Source: Pseudescherichia vulneris NBRC 102420 (GTDB lineage: Bacteria; Pseudomonadota; Gammaproteobacteria; Enterobacterales; Enterobacteriaceae). Taken from it: DNA of 64,000 bases. A program made the position numbers and the translations under genes. Under the pieces are notes generated by a model. That model did not search any database and had not been told where the DNA came from. It worked only from the letters and a program-made list of their open reading frames with translations. Shown piece by piece: positions 57,489 to 64,000 of this stretch (position 1 is the stretch's first letter; every line of letters starts with the position of its first letter). The stretch covers positions 1-64,000 of the forward strand of contig NZ_BBMZ01000022.1 of the NCBI RefSeq assembly GCF_000759795.1, in the 5' to 3' direction.

Positions 57489-58691
57489 ATGAACACATCA
57501 ACCGCAAATCGCACCCGCTGGCTAACCCTGGTCGGCACCATCATCACCCAGTTTGCTTTAGGATCGGTCTACACATGGAGCCTGTTTAACAGCGCCCTGG
57601 CAGACAAGCTCGATGAGCCGGTAAGCCAGGTCGCCTTTTCCTTTGGTCTGCTCAGCCTGGGCCTGGCGATCTCCTCGTCGGTAGCCGGGAAGCTGCAGGA
57701 GCGTTTTGGCGTTAAGCGCGTCACGATGGCCTCCGGCGTCCTGCTGGGCGTTGGCTTAATGCTCACCGCGCATGCGAACAACCTGATGATGCTCTGGCTC
57801 AGCGCCGGCGTGCTGGTCGGCCTGGCCGATGGCGCAGGCTACCTGCTGACCCTCTCCAACTGCGTAAAATACTTCCCGGAGCGTAAAGGGCTGATCTCGG
57901 CCTTCGCCATTGGCTCCTACGGGCTTGGCAGCCTCGGCTTCAAGTTTATCGACAGCCAGCTGCTGGCGACCGTTGGCCTGGAGAGCACCTTTATGATTTG
58001 GGGCGCAATCGTGATGGGTATGATCCTGTTCGGCGCGATGCTGATGAAAGACGCACCGCAGCAGAAAGTCACCATGACCAACGGCGTGGTTGAAAACGAC
58101 TTCACCCTTGCACAGTCAATGCGTAAACCGCAGTACTGGATGCTGGCGGTGATGTTCCTGACCGCCTGCATGAGCGGCCTGTATGTCATTGGCGTGGCAA
58201 AAGATATCGCCCAGGGCATGGTGCATCTGGATATGGCTACCGCAGCCAACGCGGTCACGGTGATTGCTATCGCGAACCTGACGGGTCGTCTGGTGCTGGG
58301 TATCCTCTCTGACAAGATTGCTCGTATCCGGGTGATTACCCTCGGCCAGGTGGTTTCGCTGGTGGGCATGGCCGCGCTGCTGTTTGCTCCGCTCAATGCG
58401 ATGACCTTCTTCGCCGCCATCGCCTGCGTCGCCTTTAACTTCGGCGGCACCATCACCGTGTTCCCGTCGCTGGTAAGCGAATTCTTCGGCCTGAACAACC
58501 TGGCGAAAAACTACGGCGTGATCTACTTAGGCTTCGGTATCGGCAGCATCTGCGGCTCGATTATCGCCTCGCTGTTCGGTGGTTTCTTCATCACCTTCTG
58601 CGTGATTTTTGCCCTGCTGATCGTCTCTCTGGCGCTCTCTACCACCATTCGCCAGCCGCAGAGCAAAGTGTACAAACAGGTACATGCCTAA
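57489..58691 (+). CDS. yhjX: YhjX, MFS transporter (pyruvate-induced)
   Basis: A 400-residue 12-helix transporter of the oxalate/formate antiporter-like MFS branch, very close to E. coli YhjX. Motifs include TIITQFALGSVYTWSLFN, SSVAGKLQERFGVKRVTMASG and GGTITVFPSLVSEFFGLNNLAKNYGVIY. The start chosen has AGGAAG 6 bases upstream and gives MNTSTANRTRWLTL; an upstream in-frame extension overlaps the regulatory region. In E. coli it is the main target of YpdAB, and the operator is present here. Confidence 0.93.
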   Translation: MNTSTANRTRWLTLVGTIITQFALGSVYTWSLFNSALADKLDEPVSQVAFSFGLLSLGLAISSSVAGKLQERFGVKRVTMASGVLLGVGLMLTAHANNLMMLWLSAGVLVGLADGAGYLLTLSNCVKYFPERKGLISAFAIGSYGLGSLGFKFIDSQLLATVGLESTFMIWGAIVMGMILFGAMLMKDAPQQKVTMTNGVVENDFTLAQSMRKPQYWMLAVMFLTACMSGLYVIGVAKDIAQGMVHLDMATAANAVTVIAIANLTGRLVLGILSDKIARIRVITLGQVVSLVGMAALLFAPLNAMTFFAAIACVAFNFGGTITVFPSLVSEFFGLNNLAKNYGVIYLGFGIGSICGSIIASLFGGFFITFCVIFALLIVSLALSTTIRQPQSKVYKQVHA

Positions 58692-58776
58692 GGGCTTTTC
58701 GTGCGGTAATCCTCCCGGGACGGGTGACAGCGACTATCTTTAGTGATTAGCGCTTCCAACAAAAAGGAGTCACCCT

Positions 58777-59208
58777 ATGTCTTTAGAAAAAGTGGTTTAC
58801 CGCGCGAAAGCAAAAGCAACCGGCGGCCGTGATGGCCGCGCTGTCTCGTCTGATGGCGTGCTGGATATTAAACTCGGCGTACCCAAAGAGATGGGCGGGG
58901 CAGGTGGCGAAGCGACCAACCCGGAGCAGCTGTTTGCAGCAGGCTACTCGGCCTGCTTCCTTGGCGCACTGAAGCACGTCGCCTCGCAAGAGCAGAAGAA
59001 AATTCCACAGGATGCCTATATAGAAGGGCAGGTAGGTATCGGACCGATCCCGACCGGTTTTGGTATTGAGGCCCAGCTGGATATTCACCTGCCGGGCATG
59101 GACCGTCAGGAAGCGGAAGAGCTGGTACAGAAGGCGCATGTTGTTTGCCCGTACTCTAACGCCACCCGCGATAACATCGACGTTACCCTGAACGTCATCA
59201 CCTCTTAA
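58777..59208 (+). CDS. ohr: Organic hydroperoxide resistance protein Ohr
   Basis: A 143-residue thiol peroxidase of the Ohr/OsmC family that reduces organic hydroperoxides. All four key residues are at the positions known for Pseudomonas Ohr: Arg18 (GGRDG), Glu50 (NPEQLF), catalytic Cys60 (GYSACFLG) and resolving Cys124 ([11 protein letters not shown]). An AAAGGAG ribosome-binding site precedes the ATG. No OhrR-type regulator is adjacent. I recall no ohr between yhjX and eptB in E. coli K-12, so this is accessory. Confidence 0.92.
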   Translation: MSLEKVVYRAKAKATGGRDGRAVSSDGVLDIKLGVPKEMGGAGGEATNPEQLFAAGYSACFLGALKHVASQEQKKIPQDAYIEGQVGIGPIPTGFGIEAQLDIHLPGMDRQEAEELVQKAHVVCPYSNATRDNIDVTLNVITS

Positions 59209-59227
59209 TCTTTTTTCTGCCTCTCTC

Positions 59228-59263
59228 GATCCGGTCATATTTTTGTAAATATCCGACCGGATC
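59228..59263. repeat. Long hairpin between ohr and eptB
   Basis: GATCCGGTC-ATATTT-ttgt-AAATAT-cc-GACCGGATC: 15 paired bases in all with a two-base bulge. It lies 20 bp after the ohr stop and has no T-run after it. Confidence 0.72.
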
Positions 59264-59422
59264 ACATTCCCCATGACACTTTTTTGAAGCCTTGTGGTCT
59301 ACTATCCCGCGCTTTAAGAAGTTACCTGGTTTGACTTCCATCGCACTCTATTAACCTGCCTGCTGGTGAAAGACACAGTATGTAGGTGCTTTTATTGATT
59401 CCCTTTTTACAGGGCAGCTTGC

Positions 59423-61111
59423 ATGAGATATATCAAAATCATGACGCAGCAGAGGCTTAGCTTCTTGCTGGCGTTATACATCGGCCTGTTTATGAACTGC
59501 GCCGTCTTCTTCCGCCGCTTTGACAGCTATGCACAAGATTTTACCTTTTCCAAAGCCTGCGCCGTGGCGATTGAGCTCTTCGGCACGGTACTGATCACCT
59601 TCTTTTTACTGCGTGTGCTTTCGCTGCTGGGCCGCCGTGCCTGGCGCGTGCTGGCCACCCTGCTGGTGCTGTTCTCCGCCGGGGCCAGCTACTACATGAC
59701 CTTCCTGAACGTGGTGATTGGCTACGGCATCATTGCCTCGGTGATGACCACGGATATCGACCTCTCGAAAGAGGTGGTGGGCCTGCACTTTGTGATCTGG
59801 CTGGTGGCCGTCAGCGCGCTGCCGCTGCTGTTTATCTGGAGCAACCGCTGCCGCTATACCCTGCTGCGCCAGCTGCGCACGCCAGGACAGCGCCTGCGCA
59901 GCGTGACGCTGGTGATCCTGGCCGGGCTGATGGTCTGGGGGCCGATCCGTCTGATGGATATGCAGCAGAAGAAGGTCGAACGCAGCACCGGCGTGGATAT
60001 GCCGAGCTACGGCGGCGTAGTGGCGAACTCCTATCTGCCGTCCAACTGGCTGTCGGCGCTGGGGCTTTACGCCTGGGCGCAGGTAGATGAGTCTTCGGAC
60101 AACAAGTCGCTGATGAACCCGGCAACGAAGTTCACCTATGTACCGCCTAAAGACCTGGAGGATACCACCGTGATCTTTATCATCGGTGAGACCACCCGCT
60201 GGGATCATATGGGTATCTTCGGCTACGAGCGTAACACCACGCCTAAGCTTGCTCAGGAGAAGAACCTGGCGGCGTTCCGCGGCTACTCCTGCGATACGGC
60301 GACCAAGCTCTCGCTGCGCTGTATGTTTGTCCGGCAGGGCGGGGCGGATGAGAATCCACAGCGTACCCTGAAGGAGCAGAATATCTTTGCGGTACTCAAG
60401 CAGCTCGGCTTCGCTTCGGATCTCTATGCGATGCAGAGCGAGATGTGGTTCTACAGCAACACCATGGCAGACAACATCAGCTACCGCGAGCAGATCGGCG
60501 CTGAGCCGCGCAACCGGGGCAAGCATGTGGACGACATGCTGCTGCTGGATGAGACCAATATTGCGTTGCAGAACAACCCAACCGGTAAGCATCTGATTGT
60601 GCTGCATACCAAAGGGTCGCACTACAACTATGTGCAGCGCTATCCGCGCAGCTATGCGCAGTGGACCCCGGAGTGTGTGGGCATTGATAAGGAGTGCAGC
60701 AAGCAGGAGCTGATCAACGCCTATGACAACTCGGTTACCTACGTCGACAGCTTTATTACCAAGGTTATCGATCAGGTGCGGGATAAGAAGGCGATCGTCT
60801 TTTACGCCGCCGACCACGGTGAGTCGATCAACGAGCATGAGCACCTGCACGGTACGCCGCGCAATATGGCCCCGCCAGAGCAGTTCCGCGTGCCGATGAT
60901 GGTGTGGATGTCTGACAAGTATCTGGAGAACCCGGAGAAAGCGAAGATGTTTGCCCAGCTCAAGCAGCAGGCGGCGATGAAGGTGCCACGCCGTCACGTT
61001 GAGCTGTATGACACCATTATGGGCTGTCTGGGCTACACCTCGCCGGACGGCGGGATCAACCAGAACAACAACTGGTGTCGAGTGCCGGACAAGACTGCAA
61101 AAGCGAACTAA
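59423..61111 (+). CDS. eptB: Kdo2-lipid A phosphoethanolamine 7''-transferase EptB
   Basis: A 562-residue inner-membrane enzyme that adds phosphoethanolamine to the outer Kdo of LPS. It has five N-terminal membrane helices (about residues 10-180), then a periplasmic alkaline-phosphatase-like domain. That domain carries the metal/catalytic motifs [28 protein letters not shown] (nucleophile Thr) and [21 protein letters not shown]. Length is within one residue of E. coli EptB. In E. coli it is repressed through the MgrR small RNA and activated by sigma E; neither control is visible here. Confidence 0.96.
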   Translation: MRYIKIMTQQRLSFLLALYIGLFMNCAVFFRRFDSYAQDFTFSKACAVAIELFGTVLITFFLLRVLSLLGRRAWRVLATLLVLFSAGASYYMTFLNVVIGYGIIASVMTTDIDLSKEVVGLHFVIWLVAVSALPLLFIWSNRCRYTLLRQLRTPGQRLRSVTLVILAGLMVWGPIRLMDMQQKKVERSTGVDMPSYGGVVANSYLPSNWLSALGLYAWAQVDESSDNKSLMNPATKFTYVPPKDLEDTTVIFIIGETTRWDHMGIFGYERNTTPKLAQEKNLAAFRGYSCDTATKLSLRCMFVRQGGADENPQRTLKEQNIFAVLKQLGFASDLYAMQSEMWFYSNTMADNISYREQIGAEPRNRGKHVDDMLLLDETNIALQNNPTGKHLIVLHTKGSHYNYVQRYPRSYAQWTPECVGIDKECSKQELINAYDNSVTYVDSFITKVIDQVRDKKAIVFYAADHGESINEHEHLHGTPRNMAPPEQFRVPMMVWMSDKYLENPEKAKMFAQLKQQAAMKVPRRHVELYDTIMGCLGYTSPDGGINQNNNWCRVPDKTAKAN

Positions 61112-61198
61112 GACGGTGAGTTTCTCACCGATCGAAGGGCTTTTTTAGAATAAGGGATTGACGCTTGGGGTTGCCAGCAGTAAGATGCGCCCCGCATT

Positions 61199-61322
<124 letters not shown>

Positions 61323-61334
61323 CATGAGGATGAG

Positions 61335-61424
61335 AACCTCCGGGGGCAGGGAGGTTCGACCCGAGCAGCGCGAGGGAACGTTGCGCCAGCAACGGCCCGA
61401 AGGGCGAGTCACAAAGTGACGAGT
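61335..61424 (+). other. Structured insert between the two tRNA 3'-end copies
   Basis: A second T-arm half (GGGAGGTTCGA, 61349-61359) is cut in its loop by 65 nt (61360-61424) before the remainder AATCCTCTATCACCGACCA resumes. The region holds a chain of perfect small stems: AACCTCC/GGAGGTT (61335-61356), CGTTGC-gcca-GCAACG (61379-61394), GCCC-gaa-GGGC (61395-61405) and GTCAC-aaa-GTGAC (61408-61420). The tetramer CGAG recurs four times. It contains no gene. Confidence 0.85.
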
Positions 61425-61489
61425 AATCCTCTATCACCGACCAAATTTGAAAAGCCTGACCTTACGGTCAGGCTTTTTGCATTTGTGCC
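61425..61489 (+). repeat. Direct repeat copy 2: tRNA-Pro 3' end plus terminator
   Basis: A 65-bp copy of 61257-61322, identical except for one missing T. It includes the acceptor 3' strand, CCA and the full terminator hairpin, but no 5' half of a tRNA. Confidence 0.95.
61450..61478 (+). terminator. Duplicated terminator downstream of tRNA-Pro
   Basis: Second AAAAGCCTGACC-ttac-GGTCAGGC hairpin followed by five T residues, part of the direct repeat. Confidence 0.92.
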
Positions 61490-61522
61490 TGGCTGAACTC
61501 CCTGCTCTGGTCTGCATCGTTT

Positions 61523-61610
61523 TCGCCGGGTGGCGGCTCCGCCTTACCCGGCCTACAAGTGCAAAACCGTGCACTCGGTAGGCCCGGCAAGCTTGCGCCG
61601 CCGGGCGTTA
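61523..61610. repeat. BIME upstream of dppA
   Basis: Two facing REP units (cgccgggtggcggctccgccttacccggcctac and gtaggcccggcaagcttgcgccgccgggcg) separated by about 20 bp. Confidence 0.88.
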
Positions 61611-62165
61611 TATCCCGCCGGCTTTTCACGTCGTTTGTTAACCGTTTTGTGACATATTCCATTGTATTTATTTATACATAGATGAATCTTTTTTCGCGTT
61701 GCTTATGACTAATGCAGCATTTTCCGCTGTGCGTTTTAACGTTCGCGGTATTAATAGCTCAGATATTCATCATCCTGTCAGAATTTTTTCACAATATTTG
61801 CTAATGTAAAACGCTGGTTCAGATGGTCTGAGGAGTTAATCGTTCTGCCATCCAGGCCATAGCACAAATTTCTCTGCTGGAAATAGCGGATTGCGCTTTT
61901 TTTACGCTTTGTTTGTTAATTCTCACCTTCGATGTAAAACCCGGTTACCTGTATTGACGTTTTGACATTCTGTTGACAGATTGTAGGGCATGAGGGGCAT
62001 TTCACGGAGAATCTGCACTGCAACTCAGTCAACCTTTTGAAAGGAATCACCTCCCCTTAAGCTGCCTTTGGGCACCGCCGACCAGACCGGTAAAAAATAA
62101 ATAAAGGTTTGTCGGTTATACCCGCTGCAACGGGTAAACAACACATATCACATTGGAGCAGAATA
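61611..62165 (+). promoter_or_regulatory. Long dppA upstream and leader region
   Basis: About 550 bp without a gene, AT-rich at first. Three TTGAC[AG] hexamers lie close together (61954-61978), any of which could be a -35 element, but I see no convincing -10. Just before the ribosome-binding site is a C/A-rich stretch (AACAACACATATCACA, about 62138-62153) of the type bound by the small RNA GcvB, a known repressor of dppA in E. coli and Salmonella. Confidence 0.55.
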
Positions 62166-63773
62166 ATGAGTATTTCCTTGAAGAAGTCAGGGATGCTGAA
62201 GCTTGGTCTCAGCCTGGTGGCTCTGACTGTCGCAGCAAGTGTGCAGGCAAAAACCCTGGTTTACTGTTCTGAAGGCTCGCCGGAGGGGTTTAACCCGCAG
62301 CTCTTTACGTCTGGTACAACCTACGATGCCAGCTCAGTACCTATCTATAACCGTCTGGTTGAGTTCAAAATCGGTACCACCGAAGTCATCCCGGGCCTGG
62401 CTGAGAAGTGGGACGTCAGCGAAGACGGTAAGACCTACACCTTCCATCTGCGTCAGGGCGTAAAATGGCAGGACAATAAAGAATTTAAACCGACGCGTGA
62501 GCTTACCGCTGACGACGTTGTGTTCTCCTTCGACCGTCAGAAAAACGCGAACAACCCGTACCATAAAGTCTCTGGCGGCAGCTACGAATACTTCGAAGGC
62601 ATGGGCCTGCCGGACCTGATTAGCGAAGTGAAAAAAGTGGACGATCATACCGTTCAGTTTATTCTCTCGCGTCCGGAAGCCCCGTTCCTGGCTGACCTGG
62701 CGATGGACTTCGCGTCTATCATGTCCAAAGAGTATGCAGATAACATGCTGAAAGCCGGCACGCCGGAGAAAGTGGACCTCAACCCAATCGGTACCGGTCC
62801 GTTCCAGCTGCTGCAGTACCAGAAAGACTCCCGCATCCTGTACAAAGCGTTTGAAGGCTTCTGGGGCACCAAGCCGCAGATCGACCGTCTGGTCTTCTCC
62901 ATCACGCCTGATGCCTCTGTACGCTATGCAAAACTGCAGAAAAACGAGTGCCAGGTCATGCCGTATCCGAACCCGGCTGACATCGCGCGTATGAAGCAGG
63001 ATAAAAACCTGACCCTGATGGAGCAGGCGGGCCTGAACGTGGGCTACCTCTCTTTCAACACCGAGAAAAAACCGTTTGATGATGTGAAAGTACGCCAGGC
63101 GCTGACCTATGCGGTCAACAAAGAGGCGATCATCAAGGCCGTTTACCAGGGCGCGGGCACCGCGGCGAAAAACCTGATCCCGCCGACCATGTGGGGCTAT
63201 AACGACGACGTTAAGGATTATAGTTACGACGTAGAGAAGGCGAAGCAGCTGCTGAAAGAAGCCGGTCAGGATAAAGGCTTCACCGTTGAGCTGTGGGCAA
63301 TGCCGGTACAGCGTCCATACAACCCGAACGCTCGCCGTATGGCTGAGATGATTCAGGCTGACTGGGCGAAGATTGGCGTGCAGGCCAAAATCGTCACCTA
63401 CGAGTGGGGCGAGTACCTGAAGCGTGCTAAAGCAGGCGAGCACCAGGCAGTGATGATGGGCTGGACCGGGGACAATGGGGATCCGGACAACTTCTTCGCC
63501 ACCCTGTTCAGCTGCGATGCGGCAAAACAAGGCTCTAACTACTCTCGCTGGTGCTACAAGCCGTTTGAAGATCTGATCCAGCCGGCACGCGCTGCGGACG
63601 ATCACAACAAGCGTATTGAGCTCTACAAACAGGCTCAGGTGGTGATGCACGATCAGGCTCCGGCGCTGATCATCGCTCACTCCACCGTGTACGAGCCAGT
63701 GCGTAAAGAGGTGAAAGGCTACGTTGTTGATCCATTAGGCAAACACCACTTCGAAAACGTGTCTGTCGAATAA
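62166..63773 (+). CDS. dppA: Dipeptide-binding periplasmic protein DppA
   Basis: A 535-residue periplasmic solute-binding protein (SBP family 5) for di- and tripeptides, also involved in haem precursor uptake and peptide chemotaxis in E. coli. It has signal peptide MSISLKKSGMLKLGLSLVALTVAASVQA; the mature part starts KTLVYCSEGSPEGFNPQ. Family segments include VIPGLAEKWDVSEDGKTYTFHLRQGVKW and LNPIGTGPFQLLQYQKDSR. The start chosen follows TTGGAGCAG and equals the E. coli length; a 19-residue upstream extension would cover the GcvB-type site. It is first gene of the dpp operon. Confidence 0.97.
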   Translation: MSISLKKSGMLKLGLSLVALTVAASVQAKTLVYCSEGSPEGFNPQLFTSGTTYDASSVPIYNRLVEFKIGTTEVIPGLAEKWDVSEDGKTYTFHLRQGVKWQDNKEFKPTRELTADDVVFSFDRQKNANNPYHKVSGGSYEYFEGMGLPDLISEVKKVDDHTVQFILSRPEAPFLADLAMDFASIMSKEYADNMLKAGTPEKVDLNPIGTGPFQLLQYQKDSRILYKAFEGFWGTKPQIDRLVFSITPDASVRYAKLQKNECQVMPYPNPADIARMKQDKNLTLMEQAGLNVGYLSFNTEKKPFDDVKVRQALTYAVNKEAIIKAVYQGAGTAAKNLIPPTMWGYNDDVKDYSYDVEKAKQLLKEAGQDKGFTVELWAMPVQRPYNPNARRMAEMIQADWAKIGVQAKIVTYEWGEYLKRAKAGEHQAVMMGWTGDNGDPDNFFATLFSCDAAKQGSNYSRWCYKPFEDLIQPARAADDHNKRIELYKQAQVVMHDQAPALIIAHSTVYEPVRKEVKGYVVDPLGKHHFENVSVE

Positions 63774-63785
63774 TAAAAAGCGTAA

Positions 63786-63873
63786 GGGGTGCGACTGCAC
63801 CCCATGCCCGGCGGCGCTACGCTTGCGCGGGCCTACGAGTGTAGGCCGGGTAAGCGTAGCGCCACCCGGCGTT
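63786..63873. repeat. Hairpin and BIME between dppA and dppB
   Basis: GGGGTGC-gact-GCACCCC (63786-63803) directly follows dppA. It is followed by two facing REP units (gcccggcggcgctacgcttgcgcgggcctac and gtaggccgggtaagcgtagcgccacccggcg). Such elements commonly protect the 3' end of the abundant binding-protein mRNA from decay, giving more DppA than DppB-F. Confidence 0.85.
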
Positions 63874-63935
63874 AGATTTGTGAGCAATACAGACGTCACG
63901 TCACTGGGCGTGCGTCATCAGAGAGAATCCGGGTT

Positions 63936-64000
63936 ATGTTGCAGTTCATCCTCCGACGTCTGGGATTAGTTATCCCGACGTTTATCGGTATCACCCTTCT
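63936..64000 (+). CDS. dppB: Dipeptide ABC transporter permease DppB (5' part only)
   Basis: The first 21 codons, MLQFILRRLGLVIPTFIGIT followed by L, match the start of the first permease subunit of the dipeptide transporter. The gene runs off the right end of the window. Position 162 bp after dppA, with the BIME between them, is as expected for the dpp operon. Confidence 0.9.
   Translation, partial: MLQFILRRLGLVIPTFIGITL

Overview
The window is chromosomal DNA from a member of the Enterobacteriaceae outside Escherichia, closest in feel to the Enterobacter/Lelliottia/Leclercia group. The genus cannot be fixed from sequence alone. Most genes can be matched by recall to E. coli K-12 genes of the minute 80-81 region, in largely conserved order: trmL-lldDRP, yibL, mtlRDA, yibIH, yibF, selAB, aldB, avtA, malS, bax, xylRHGF/xylAB, wecH, ysaB, glyQS, yiaGF, cspA, ghrB, yiaD, bisC, yiaC, tag, yhjYX, eptB, proK tRNA and dppAB. 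Coding DNA is GC-rich with short intergenic gaps, and many gaps carry REP/BIME palindromes.

Layout. 1-4.4 kb: lactate operon lldPRD followed by trmL, with two LldR-type operators. 4.4-8.6 kb: an insertion with a VasX/BTH_I2691-like type VI secretion (T6SS) effector and a membrane partner. 8.6-13.2 kb: yibL and the mannitol operon mtlADR, whose upstream region holds four near-perfect CRP sites. 13.2-18.7 kb: yibIH efflux-type pair, yibF and selAB (selenocysteine insertion). 18.7-27.2 kb: accessory sugar genes (ROK kinase; GH127 beta-L-arabinofuranosidase, GPH transporter and AraC regulator) interleaved with aldB and avtA. 27.3-38.9 kb: malS, bax and the complete xylose regulon. 38.9-45.4 kb: wecH, ysaB, glyQS, yiaG, yiaF, cspA. 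45.4-46.8 kb: AT-rich Hcp - GH19 muramidase/chitinase-like effector - periplasmic immunity cassette. 47.0-52.2 kb: a 2-ketogluconate operon (ptxS-like regulator, kguE, kguK, kguT, then ghrB in the kguD position). 52.3-64 kb: yiaD, bisC, yiaC, tag, yhjY, yhjX, ohr, eptB, tRNA-Pro(CGG), dppA and the start of dppB.

How it works together. The window is dominated by carbon-source modules, each with its own regulator: lactate (LldR), mannitol (MtlR/CRP), arabinofuranosides (AraC-type), xylose (XylR), 2-ketogluconate (LacI-type), maltodextrin (malS) and peptides (dpp). Two orphan T6SS effector modules without secretion-apparatus genes have been placed between housekeeping genes.

The most unusual non-coding structure follows the proline tRNA. 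The tRNA 3' end plus its terminator is duplicated 168 bp downstream, and the second copy has its T-loop split by a 65-nt segment made of small hairpins. Other points of note are a 15-bp tandem repeat inside bax, a 19-bp perfect palindrome between wecH and ysaB, an attenuator-like leader before yiaF, and a perfectly spaced YpdB-type direct repeat before yhjX.
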